From: a virus
DNA: 21,714 nucleotides
Reading direction: 5' to 3' (one strand)
Virus record (IMG/VR): IMGVR_UViG_3300006916_000466
Span: 1 to 21,714 of that record
Position numbers and translations under genes: made by a program. The notes under the pieces are model-generated. The model was not told the DNA's origin, did no database searches, and saw nothing but the letters and a program-made list of their open reading frames with translations. Positions 6,898 through 15,362 of this stretch are shown here, in pieces. Each line of letters starts with the position of its first letter. Position 1 is the first letter of the stretch.

Positions 6898-7905
6898 ATG
6901 TTACAATTTTTACCCTATGCACTTGCCGCCTACGGAGGATACAGAGGTTATAGAGATGCTAAGAAATCTGGGGCTTCAGGAATAGGAAGATTATTATCGG
7001 CTGGTACAGGTGCCGCTATGGGCTACTATGGAGGTAAAATGATACCAGGTGTATCTACATCTGGATTTACTCCATTTACATCAACAGCTTTTGGTCAGTC
7101 ACTTCCTTTTGTTGGTGCAACACAATCAGCAGCAGCACAAACTGGTGGATTATCTGCAATGCAACAAGCACAAATTGCAAGTAGCGGAGCAGATCCAGGA
7201 TTAGCATTATCTCAAATGCCAGCAGGAGGTGAAGGAAACCCAACTGATCCAAGAAGTTTTTTACAAAAAATGTTTTATAAAAAAGATGCACCATCAGAAG
7301 TAGATCCATTAAAATTATTTGCAGGTGTATCTGGACTAAGTTATGCATCAGGTGCTTTTGAACAAGGCCCAGTAGATATGTATCAACCTACATACAATAT
7401 AGCTTACAAAGAATTTGCAGAGAAAAGACCTAACTTTAAATATATAGATCCACAAACTGGTGATGAAAAAAATTACGAAAAAGTTTACATACCTGAAGGT
7501 AATGTTGAGGGCAATCCATATCAAATGGTTAAATCTAGATTAAGAGAAGGTGGGTTAGCTGAAATAAAAAAATTTAATGAGGGTGGTATTAATTATTTAC
7601 CATCAAAAACATCTCATGACGAGTATGATTCTAACAATTATGTTAGAGCAACTGGTTATGTAGAGGACGGATCCGGAACAGGAGACAAAGACGAGGATAC
7701 GATGTTAGCTCAATTAGCAGACGGAGAGTTTGTAACAAGAGCAGACGGTGTATTAGGTGCTGGTTTAATAGCTGGAGCAAATCCTACAAGCATAAAAGAT
7801 ATGCGAGAAAAAGGTGCGGCTTACTTCTATGAACAGCAAAAAAGATATAAAAGAATTTTTGACTTAATAGGAGAAGCACGTGGCACGAGCAGCAAAAAAA
7901 ATTAA
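6898..7905 (+). CDS. Virion-associated protein with a conserved DEDTMLAQLADGEFV motif
   Basis: This 335-residue protein has a Gly-rich, weakly hydrophobic N-terminus (residues 1-60), an Ala/Gln-rich middle (75-110) and an acidic C-terminal third. Residues 214-230 (LREGGLAEIKKFNEGG) and the 265-279 block (DEDTMLAQLADGEFV, followed by a TRADGVLGAG end) match motifs I recognise in many uncultured marine phage virion proteins, where a DGxGTxTSDSIPAxLSDGEFV-like form is common. Function is unproven; it may be an ejection or tail protein. It has the best ribosome binding site in the window (AAGGAG at 6881-6886, 11 bases before the ATG) and a promoter upstream, so it heads a transcription unit. It overlaps the following gene by 26 nt. 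Confidence 0.6.
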   Translation: MLQFLPYALAAYGGYRGYRDAKKSGASGIGRLLSAGTGAAMGYYGGKMIPGVSTSGFTPFTSTAFGQSLPFVGATQSAAAQTGGLSAMQQAQIASSGADPGLALSQMPAGGEGNPTDPRSFLQKMFYKKDAPSEVDPLKLFAGVSGLSYASGAFEQGPVDMYQPTYNIAYKEFAEKRPNFKYIDPQTGDEKNYEKVYIPEGNVEGNPYQMVKSRLREGGLAEIKKFNEGGINYLPSKTSHDEYDSNNYVRATGYVEDGSGTGDKDEDTMLAQLADGEFVTRADGVLGAGLIAGANPTSIKDMREKGAAYFYEQQKRYKRIFDLIGEARGTSSKKN

Positions 7906-8341
7906 ACCATCAGTAAATATTGTACCTGTTCTACCTAAAGACGTAGAAAGATTTTGGCCTTTAGCTGAATTTATGATTAAAGAAGCGTTAATTTATTCTG
8001 GAAGATATGCAGAATCTTCTGACATATATAGTCTATTATTAAAAGATGAGGCACAACTATTTGTTATGTTTGGATCTGATGAAACAGAAGAGAATAAAGT
8101 ATTTGGTATAGCTGTAACAAGAATAGGTTCTATGCCTAATTACGATCAGTTAGAAATTATTATATGTACAGGTAAAAGAAGAGAGCTATGGGAAGATAAA
8201 ATTGTAGCTCATATAACTAACTTTGCTAAACAAAACAAATGTAAAAGACTTTGCATTTGGGCAAGACCTGGTTGGGAAAAAGTTTCCAAAAAATGGGGAT
8301 GGAAGAAAAAACACGTTCAACTAGTAAAGGATATTAAATGA
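7880..8341 (+). CDS. GNAT-fold protein, possible internal virion protein (T7 gp13-like)
   Basis: The 153-residue product looks like a small GNAT-fold protein. Strands FGIAVTRIG and YDQLEIIICTG precede a long helix (residues 103-119), then CKRLCIWARPG (121-131) and the C-terminal WGWKKKHVQLVKDI, which fits the end of the acetyltransferase fold. I do not see a clear acetyl-CoA-binding Q/RxxGxG/A loop, so catalytic activity is doubtful. T7 gp13, an internal virion protein, has a similar degenerate fold and lies beside the ejection genes, which is the same context as here. The start is GTG 7880, with AGGAG at 7869-7873 in good position. It overlaps the neighbours by 26 nt and 4 nt (ATGA). Confidence 0.55.
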   Translation: MARAAKKIKPSVNIVPVLPKDVERFWPLAEFMIKEALIYSGRYAESSDIYSLLLKDEAQLFVMFGSDETEENKVFGIAVTRIGSMPNYDQLEIIICTGKRRELWEDKIVAHITNFAKQNKCKRLCIWARPGWEKVSKKWGWKKKHVQLVKDIK

Positions 8342-9204
8342 GTTTTGTAAGTAATTTATTTGGTGGAGGCGGTGGAGCACCAGCATCAACTCCTGCATCT
8401 CAAACACAATTTGTTAGAGAAGCTCCAGGTATAGAAGAAAGAAAACTTGAGTTGATGGATATCGCGAGACAAGTTTCTCAAGATCCAATTAAATTACCTG
8501 GTATACAAGTTGCCGGATCTGGTCTTGGATCAGCTTTACAACAACAAGGACTAACGGCTGCCGGAACAACAGGTGCGGGTGCTGGAACTGTTAACCAAGG
8601 TATAGCACAAGTATTAGGTGCAGCAGCTCCTGTAGGTCAATCACAAATAAATCAATTTTTAAATCCTTATCAATCTTATGTTACTGATGAAATTGGAAGA
8701 CAAGGACAAATCATGCAAAACCAACTATCGGCACAGGCAGTTAATCAAGGTGCTTTTGGTGGAGGACGTGAGGGTGTTCAACAAGCGGAATTACAAAATA
8801 GAATTTTGGAAGCTCAGGGTAGAGCTAATGCTCAAGGATTTGGAACTGCATTAGGTGCAGCTCAAAGACAACAACAATTAGGTATGGCTGCTGGTCAACA
8901 ATTAGGAAACTTAGGTGCTGGTCAACAACAAATGGCTCAAGCAGATATTAATCAACTAATGGCTTCTGGTGGAATTCAACAGCAATTAGCTCAACAAGCA
9001 CTTGATGCACAAAGACAAACTACTTTACAACAACAATACGAGCCTTACCAAAGAGCAGAGTTTCTTGCAAACTTATATGCTGCAGGGCCTAAATCACAGT
9101 CTGGAATTACGATGACAACACAACCTGGCACAAGTCCATTAGCACAATCTATCGGAACAGGATTAGGAGCATTCACGGCATACCAAGCTGGACAACAACA
9201 ATAG
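8338..9204 (+). CDS. Gln/Ala-rich virion protein, probable ejection or tail protein
   Basis: The 288-residue protein begins with a Gly-rich stretch and continues as a Gln/Ala-rich helical rod. A conserved-looking block, NPYQSYVTDEIGRQGQIM followed by LSAQAVNQGAFGGGREG (residues about 107-144), resembles phage DNA-transfer and internal virion proteins in which such a block precedes long Gln-rich helices. Residues 165-235 contain repeated QQQ and AGQQ runs typical of a coiled coil. There are no enzymatic motifs. AAAGGA at 8326-8331, six bases before the ATG, supports the start. The end carries TAGGAGG, so the stop codon overlaps the Shine-Dalgarno of the next gene. Exact virion location is not readable from sequence. 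Confidence 0.6.
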   Translation: MSFVSNLFGGGGGAPASTPASQTQFVREAPGIEERKLELMDIARQVSQDPIKLPGIQVAGSGLGSALQQQGLTAAGTTGAGAGTVNQGIAQVLGAAAPVGQSQINQFLNPYQSYVTDEIGRQGQIMQNQLSAQAVNQGAFGGGREGVQQAELQNRILEAQGRANAQGFGTALGAAQRQQQLGMAAGQQLGNLGAGQQQMAQADINQLMASGGIQQQLAQQALDAQRQTTLQQQYEPYQRAEFLANLYAAGPKSQSGITMTTQPGTSPLAQSIGTGLGAFTAYQAGQQQ

Positions 9205-9212
9205 GAGGATTA

Positions 9213-11405
9213 ATGTCAATTAATAATGTTTTAAATCGTCCTATTTTTAGAAAACAAGCTTTACGTAAAGGTCATCTTAAAGTAATCAAAGCGAATACTG
9301 GTACTTATACAGGAAGTTATCTTCCACTAGATCCAAGAACATCAACTCCTAAAGGCCCTGGTTTTTTTTCAAAGCTAGGTTCTGATATAGGTGGAGTAGG
9401 AAGAAATATTAAAGACCCAAGATTTTTAATTAATGCTCCTTTTGGTATGGGTGGTGCTACTACTAGAACTGCAGGAGCATTTGGGTTGTACCCTTTAATT
9501 GGTGAAGCAACAAGAAAATTAGGAATGACAGGCGTTGGAAAAGATGTTGCAGATTTAGGTATATCTGCAGCGTTATCAAGAAATCCATATGCTGTTGGTG
9601 CGGGATTATTATATGGTGGTTATAGAGCAGCACGTCCTGTTATCGGAAGAGGAGTAGATTTAATTAAAGAAAGACCACTAGGTACAACTGCATCTAATGC
9701 AAGTTTTATGCCTGGTATTGAAGGTGTGTTAGGTAAACCAATTAATCAAGTATCACTAGAAGAAATGGTTAAGAATAATCCTAAAGGAAGACCAATAAAT
9801 AAACCGGGTGAAAGAAATAAAATAGCATCAGGAAGAGGTGCAGGAGATAAAGAAACTGCTGTTGGATATAAACCATTTGATGATGCTGTTGCAGGAGTTA
9901 CAGATAATTTAACTGTACCTGATAATATGGCTGAATTACCTGGAGAGCCTAAAGTTGATATAACTAAAGTAGTAAACAACATCGCACCAGTGCCACCGGA
10001 AACAGGTATTACTGCAGATGCTCCACCACCTAAAAAGGATACTAAACTTGCAAAAATAGAAACACAAGAAACTGAACAAAAACCAGGTGGAACACAATCT
10101 GCTGGTGACATTGTTACATCAGCAAATGAAAATTTAAACCAACCAACTAGAATAACTTCTGCAGATGGTGCACAAGTTACAGATGATATTATTGCAAGAG
10201 CAAGAAAAATAAGAACAGAATTAATGCAAGGTCAATCATCGCAAGCTAAACTTGTATTCTTAGCTAACTTAGCTTCTGGATTAATGTCTGGTACTACAAG
10301 CAAAGCTGGTATTGGTGGAGCTATGGAAGTATTTGGTAGAGCTTTAGGCCCAGCTGTAAATAATTATGCAATGATTAAACTTAAAGAAAATGAATTACAA
10401 AATGAATTTATGCAGAGTGCATTAGAGATTGCTTCTGATGAAATGGATAGAAAAAACAAAGCTTATGAATATCCTGAAGGAGACCCAGGTGTTGTTCAAT
10501 TTTTTAACGAAAATGGAAAAACGGTTAACATGACAGGAATTAGATTAAAAGATGGTACAGTACAAGTAGCTATGCCAGGACAGTATGATCAAAATGGAAG
10601 AAATGTTTATAGAACAATTCCACCAGGACAATACAATAGATTTGCAAAAAATGATGAATTAGCTAAACCACAAATAGAATTGTTAAAAGAACTAGAAGGT
10701 AAGTACAGAGCTTATGCATTAGGACAAAAATCAATTAATATTCTTAGAGAGTTTCAAGAAAAAGGTGAAACTGGAGCAGGGCCAGTTGGACGATTCAATT
10801 TATTTAGTCAAAGATTAGGAAGTGCGTTTGAAGATATTACAGGAAGAAAAATGTATGACTCTGCAGAAGCAGCTAATGAAAGATTACAGTTTGAAAGAGA
10901 TAAATTAATAAATGACTTAATGGTTGGAGAAGATTTAGAAAGAAAACAAGCTGAGAAAAAAGTAGACAGTTTACTTGGAGACTCAGTTGTTAAAGATAAA
11001 ATTATGAAAGCTATCCAACAAGCTACTGGTGAAGAAGATAAACAGAAACTTTCTCAATTAGCTATTAACGAAACGGTGATGGTTTACGCGTTAGCGAACT
11101 CATTAAAATCAAAAGACCGTTTAACAGAAAAAGATATTAAGATGGCTAAAGAACTTGTAAACATCTTCCCATTATTAAGAGGTCAAAGAGATGTAATTAG
11201 AGATTTATCATCAGTGAATAATACAATCCTAGGAGATATACAATCTTTAGAAAATCAATGGAGAGATGGATTACTTGGAGAAACTGGAACATTAGATAAT
11301 TTCAAAAGAAAATATGGAATTACTTCAGGAACAGGTGATCAACCAGAAGAATTAACAAACCCATTCACTGATAAATCAACTAAAGAATTATTGGAGATGT
11401 TCTAA
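9213..11405 (+). CDS. Large virion protein, probable DNA-ejection protein, 730 residues
   Basis: This 730-residue protein has a basic, Gly/Pro-rich N-terminus with two weakly hydrophobic Gly/Ala stretches (about 74-95 and 119-140), a disordered Pro/Thr/Lys-rich middle (about 190-310), and a helical C-terminal half beginning near residue 320 (DDIIARARKIRTEL, then KLVFLANLASGLMSG). No transglycosylase, nuclease or peptidase motif is visible. Its size and its position before an even larger helical protein resemble internal virion/ejection gene pairs of podoviruses (T7 gp15/gp16, P22 gp20/gp16), but I cannot show homology. AGGAGG at 9203-9208 sets the start. It ends in a TAATG junction with the next gene. 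Confidence 0.5.
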   Translation: MSINNVLNRPIFRKQALRKGHLKVIKANTGTYTGSYLPLDPRTSTPKGPGFFSKLGSDIGGVGRNIKDPRFLINAPFGMGGATTRTAGAFGLYPLIGEATRKLGMTGVGKDVADLGISAALSRNPYAVGAGLLYGGYRAARPVIGRGVDLIKERPLGTTASNASFMPGIEGVLGKPINQVSLEEMVKNNPKGRPINKPGERNKIASGRGAGDKETAVGYKPFDDAVAGVTDNLTVPDNMAELPGEPKVDITKVVNNIAPVPPETGITADAPPPKKDTKLAKIETQETEQKPGGTQSAGDIVTSANENLNQPTRITSADGAQVTDDIIARARKIRTELMQGQSSQAKLVFLANLASGLMSGTTSKAGIGGAMEVFGRALGPAVNNYAMIKLKENELQNEFMQSALEIASDEMDRKNKAYEYPEGDPGVVQFFNENGKTVNMTGIRLKDGTVQVAMPGQYDQNGRNVYRTIPPGQYNRFAKNDELAKPQIELLKELEGKYRAYALGQKSINILREFQEKGETGAGPVGRFNLFSQRLGSAFEDITGRKMYDSAEAANERLQFERDKLINDLMVGEDLERKQAEKKVDSLLGDSVVKDKIMKAIQQATGEEDKQKLSQLAINETVMVYALANSLKSKDRLTEKDIKMAKELVNIFPLLRGQRDVIRDLSSVNNTILGDIQSLENQWRDGLLGETGTLDNFKRKYGITSGTGDQPEELTNPFTDKSTKELLEMF

Positions 11406-14400
11406 TGGCTACATCAATAAAAGCATTACAGAAAAGTTTAGATGACAAAAGTTTAGATCCATCTAGATTATCAAAAGAACAAAGACAAATTATAGATACT
11501 TTAATTGAAAGAGGTGATCTTAAAGGCCCATCAATGGGCGAACTACAATCACAAAGAAGTTTTGCTGCTAAAAATATAGCAAGAGAAGAAGAATACCTTA
11601 AAGATCCAATTGCGGCAGCTTTAGCAGCAGAAGATAATCCTTACTTTGTAAAAGGCAGACCAACTGCAGAATTAGCAGGTGACCTATCAGGATCAATTGC
11701 ACCATACTTACTAATGAGAAAAAAAATATATGGTGCCGCTAAATCAGGAAACTTATGGCAAAAAGGCCCTGGCTTCTTTAAGAAAGCTGCAGATAAATTA
11801 GCAGATAAGATGCCTGGCAGATTAAAATTATTTGGTGGTGCTCTTAAATTACTTGCAAGAGTAGCTGATGCTCCAGCTAAAGTAGTTAAAAGTCCATTAG
11901 GTAGAGCTGAGTTATATTCAGTTATGGGAGGTACAGCAGGTGCTGGTGTAGGTTCTGTTACTTATGATGTATTAAATGAACAAGCAGGAACTTTAATTGC
12001 AAGTACAATTACAGATGAGTTTGCAGATATACCTCAACAAAAAATAGATAACGATATTTTATTAAATGCTGCAGATGCAACTAAGAACGCTTTAATGTGG
12101 AACGCAGGAGCTGCTGCACTTACACCATTTATTTCAGGGCCAATAGGTAAATTAGGTTCTAAATTATTTGGCACTAAAGGTGCTAAGGCAAAAGAGTTGG
12201 CACAATATGCAAGAGATAAAGGATTACCTTTACCACTTAACACTGCGATTGAAGATGGAGTTTTATCTGGTGTAGGTAAAGATTATTTTAAAACAGTTGG
12301 TGTATTTCCATTTATATCTGGTATTGGAAGAGAAGCTTTACAAGGTGCTGAACAAGCTGCAGGTAAACAATATTTAAATTCATTAGCAAAATTTGCACCT
12401 ATCATGAAAACATCCGCATTATCTTCTTCTATTTATAATCAAGCAGCTAAAGTATTTGCTGATAGATCTGCATTAATTGGAGCTAAGTATAAAGCATTTG
12501 ATACATTAGCTGAAACAGTTGGTAACCCTAAAGTTATTCCAATGGAAAATTTAAAAAGAATATCAACAGAATTTTTAGATCAAAATAGACAAATGTTTCC
12601 TAATATGGATAGATTTATATCTGATGGTGTTAATCCACAAAAGATAAATGAAATTTTAAAAATGTCAGGTGATCCACTTAATCTTTTTATGCAAGCAGTA
12701 AAAATGATGGGTGATGAAATGATTACTCCTAAACAATACGGTGGTTTAATGAAAATGATGAACCGAGCTATTGAAGGAACACAATATCAAAATATAAGAG
12801 CTTCTGTATTTGGGTTAAGAGAAGCTATGGAAAATGATTTAAATTCATTTGGTGCAAAATTGACAAAAGATACTTTTTTAAAAGATGAAGGTATTAAAAC
12901 TGCGTACGAAGAAATGTCTAAAGGCCAAGGTAAAGAAGTAGCAGAATCATTTTTAAACAACAACTTAAGAGATGCTGAACAACTTTATGCTAAACTATAT
13001 GATGCTAATGCAACCTTCTCTGCATCTATGGGTTTTTTAAAGAAAGCAGGTGGTCTTGTAGGTAAAATGAGAGGGTTTGATCAAAATTTATTTACATCAC
13101 AAGGTGTAAATGGAATCTATGGAATGCAAAGATTTCCTAGAGATAAGATGTTTCAAACTATGGAAAGAGATGTGTTTGCATCTAACTCACCTGAAGCTAT
13201 TGAACAATTCAAAGTTATTATTGGAGCTGCAGGGCCTAAAGCTTCTGACAATGGAAAAAGATTATTTGAAGCTGCTAAAGCAAGATATATGTTTAATGCA
13301 TTCTTAGGATCATTTGATTCAGCAGGAAGTCCAGCTGCACAATCAATCTTTAAAGATGTTGTTGGTGAATCACTTGGTGTTAAAGCAGGAACTGAATATG
13401 CACAAGATGCTATGAGAGCAATAGGTTCAGAAGCTATGGAAGCAAGAAGAGGTTTTAGTATAGATGATGTAAAACTAAACAATGGTATTTATGATTTAAG
13501 TCAAATTAGATTTAGTCCAAAAGACTTTGCTGATTTTAATATAAACAAATTCATGAACAAGTTAGGTGTAGGAGAAGCTACAGCAGACTTAGGTAGAGCT
13601 AAAATGGCTAGCTTACTAGGTAGAGATGGTGCTCAAGATTTCTTTAAATTCGCTAACTATATGAAAGCAGTTTCGGATGTACCTTTATCCGATACATCTA
13701 CCTTCTTACAGAGAAGAATGACACTCGGGTCATTTGGATCTGTAGCTGGTGGTATGTTTGTAGGTGCGGGTATGTTTGCAGTAAATCCTTTCGCTCCTGC
13801 AATATTTTTATTATTAGCTAGACGTGCTGGTAAAATGTTAACAGACCCTACTGCATTAAGATATATGAATGATGCATTAGGTGTAGATGAATTAGTACAA
13901 GGTCTTAAAGGAAAAGGTATAGGAGTAGATGGTAAATTTAAAATAAGAAGTATCAATCCTAAATTAACAGCTGCAGGCTTAACTCAGAAAAGAGAAGCGT
14001 TTGCAAGACTTGCAAACTATATGGCTGATGAAGATAAAGATTTACCAAGGGTAAATCCTAAAGATGTAGATCCTAAAGCTATCCAAGAAAAGTTATTAAA
14101 TATGTCATACAATATTGAACAACCTAGATACGATGATAAAACAATACCAAAAGATACACTTGAAGCTATGTTTGCTCAAGATTTTGCAAAAAGCTCGGGT
14201 AACGTTAATACAGATAATCAAATGGTAGACTATATTAAATCAACTATGGTTAATCAGGAAGCTGTTGAAATTGATCAAGCAGCTAGAGATGAAGAAGCTG
14301 ATCAAGCAGGTATAACTGATGATATGGAGTTAGCAGATGTTGGACAAGCTGTTAATAATAATCAACAACCTATGGTAGCACCGGCTACCGGACAAGTAGA

Positions 14401-14479
14401 TGCTAATCAATTTCAAGCATTATTTCCTAACGATCCAACAGGAGCTGCAATAGCACAAAGAGGAGTTAAACGTGGCTAG
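11405..14479 (+). CDS. Very large virion protein, probable DNA-ejection/internal protein, 1024 residues
   Basis: The longest gene in the window encodes a mostly helical 1024-residue protein. It has Gly/Ala-rich segments near residues 168-190 (YSVMGGTAGAGVGSVTYDV) and 230-250, and one clear hydrophobic stretch near 773-805 (GSVAGGMFVGAGMFAV, then APAIFLLLARRAG) that could insert in the host membrane. The C-terminus ends FQALFPNDPTGAAIAQRG, a tail I associate with other marine phage virion proteins. No lytic or protease motif is recognisable, so the cell-wall activity of T7 gp16 is not indicated. Length, membrane-active segment and operon place fit the last ejection protein. GGAG (11393-11396) precedes the ATG. 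The 58-residue gene overlaps its end by 8 nt. Confidence 0.5.
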   Translation: MATSIKALQKSLDDKSLDPSRLSKEQRQIIDTLIERGDLKGPSMGELQSQRSFAAKNIAREEEYLKDPIAAALAAEDNPYFVKGRPTAELAGDLSGSIAPYLLMRKKIYGAAKSGNLWQKGPGFFKKAADKLADKMPGRLKLFGGALKLLARVADAPAKVVKSPLGRAELYSVMGGTAGAGVGSVTYDVLNEQAGTLIASTITDEFADIPQQKIDNDILLNAADATKNALMWNAGAAALTPFISGPIGKLGSKLFGTKGAKAKELAQYARDKGLPLPLNTAIEDGVLSGVGKDYFKTVGVFPFISGIGREALQGAEQAAGKQYLNSLAKFAPIMKTSALSSSIYNQAAKVFADRSALIGAKYKAFDTLAETVGNPKVIPMENLKRISTEFLDQNRQMFPNMDRFISDGVNPQKINEILKMSGDPLNLFMQAVKMMGDEMITPKQYGGLMKMMNRAIEGTQYQNIRASVFGLREAMENDLNSFGAKLTKDTFLKDEGIKTAYEEMSKGQGKEVAESFLNNNLRDAEQLYAKLYDANATFSASMGFLKKAGGLVGKMRGFDQNLFTSQGVNGIYGMQRFPRDKMFQTMERDVFASNSPEAIEQFKVIIGAAGPKASDNGKRLFEAAKARYMFNAFLGSFDSAGSPAAQSIFKDVVGESLGVKAGTEYAQDAMRAIGSEAMEARRGFSIDDVKLNNGIYDLSQIRFSPKDFADFNINKFMNKLGVGEATADLGRAKMASLLGRDGAQDFFKFANYMKAVSDVPLSDTSTFLQRRMTLGSFGSVAGGMFVGAGMFAVNPFAPAIFLLLARRAGKMLTDPTALRYMNDALGVDELVQGLKGKGIGVDGKFKIRSINPKLTAAGLTQKREAFARLANYMADEDKDLPRVNPKDVDPKAIQEKLLNMSYNIEQPRYDDKTIPKDTLEAMFAQDFAKSSGNVNTDNQMVDYIKSTMVNQEAVEIDQAARDEEADQAGITDDMELADVGQAVNNNQQPMVAPATGQVDANQFQALFPNDPTGAAIAQRGVKRG

Positions 14480-14648
14480 AAAATCTGCATTAGATAGAAT
14501 AGATAATCACGAAAAGATTTGCAGATTAATGCAAAAGCAGACTTTTGATAGAATCGATAGAATGGAACAAAGAATAAATAGAATAGAAAAGATTATTGTA
14601 GGCGGAATGTTTGCAATATTTATGGCTGTACTTTCCAACCATTTGTAG
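14472..14648 (+). CDS. Small coiled-coil, single-span membrane protein (XhlA/holin-like)
   Basis: This 58-residue gene fills the gap after the large virion protein. The first 40 residues (MARKSALDRIDNHEKIC, then DRIDRMEQRINRIEK) form a short coiled coil with many heptad Ile/Leu positions, and residues 41-56 (IIVGGMFAIFMAVLSN) form one membrane segment. This layout matches XhlA-type small proteins that act with holins in lysis; many marine phages carry such a protein at the end of the virion genes. The start is GTG with AGAGGAG at 14459-14465 in good position. No endolysin is visible nearby, so the lysis role is inferred. It could also be an anchor for a virion complex. Confidence 0.65.
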   Translation: MARKSALDRIDNHEKICRLMQKQTFDRIDRMEQRINRIEKIIVGGMFAIFMAVLSNHL

Positions 14649-14660
14649 TATGAATGACTA

Positions 14661-15326
14661 ATGGAACTAGTCAGAAAATATCCCTATAAACATTATAATA
14701 GATTTTCAGATACAACCGGGCGTAAATATTTAGTTGGTGAAGCCAAAGTACCTTCAGTAACTACAATCTTAGGTGCTACTAAAGATCAAAAGTTTTTAGA
14801 CAACTGGAGAAGACGTGTGGGTAATGAAGAAGCAGATCGTATAATGAGACAAGCTAGTTCTATTGGAACTGAGATGCACCAAGTATTAGAAGATACATTA
14901 ACAGGACAAGGTTATTATAATGATACCCCTGAGGGAACAAAACCTAGAATGATGGCTAAAATTATTTTAGATAATATTAAGTTATCTGAAGTATGGGGTA
15001 ATGAAGTTAGTTTAGAATATAAAAATTTATTTGCAGGAACATGTGATTTAGTTGCCATGGCTTATGATAAACCATCTATCGTTGACTGGAAACAAGCTAA
15101 CAAATTTAAAAAAGAAGAATGGGTAGAAGATTATAAATTACAATTGGGTGCTTATTATTTAGCACACACATTAAACTACGGCCCTATAGAACAAGGAGTT
15201 ATATCTATCTGTACAAGAAATCTACAATACCAAGAATTTAAATTATCTGAAGCCGACCTCAAAGAGTACGGCGAAAAATTCTTAGAACGTTTAAATACTT
15301 TTACTGAGTTGCAAAATAAGCAATAG
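14661..15326 (+). CDS. PD-(D/E)XK family exonuclease
   Basis: The 221-residue protein has the motifs of the RecB/lambda-exonuclease-like PD-(D/E)XK superfamily: PSVTTIL near 31-37, GTEMHQVLE with H73 (69-77), E119, FAGTCDLVA with D129, the D142-W-K144 of SIVDWKQANK, and the QLGAYYLA motif with Q161. All catalytic-core residues are present. In phages such nucleases cleave or resect DNA during replication, recombination or packaging; here the module includes helicases and a probable ssDNA-binding protein, so recombination or degradation of host DNA is plausible. It starts 12 nt after the small membrane protein, with no obvious Shine-Dalgarno, and ends just before the convergent helicase gene. 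Confidence 0.8.
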   Translation: MELVRKYPYKHYNRFSDTTGRKYLVGEAKVPSVTTILGATKDQKFLDNWRRRVGNEEADRIMRQASSIGTEMHQVLEDTLTGQGYYNDTPEGTKPRMMAKIILDNIKLSEVWGNEVSLEYKNLFAGTCDLVAMAYDKPSIVDWKQANKFKKEEWVEDYKLQLGAYYLAHTLNYGPIEQGVISICTRNLQYQEFKLSEADLKEYGEKFLERLNTFTELQNKQ

Positions 15327-15362
15327 TCAGCAAAGCTATTTCTATTAAAATTATACTTTCAA

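Noticed and set aside
9746-10111. Minus-strand frame of 121 residues
   Set aside because: It is opposite the low-complexity Pro/Thr/Lys-rich middle of the 730-residue virion gene; its composition mirrors that region and there is no start signal.
12034-13956. Several antisense or alternate-frame ORFs of 65-109 residues within the 1024-residue gene
   Set aside because: They are all inside one continuous, well-spaced gene, and show no ribosome binding site, gap placement or family motif.
15322-15340. Hairpin AATAG / CTATT between the exonuclease and the convergent helicase
   Set aside because: Only five pairs with a nine-base loop, low GC and no U-run; too weak for a terminator call, although a terminator would be expected there.
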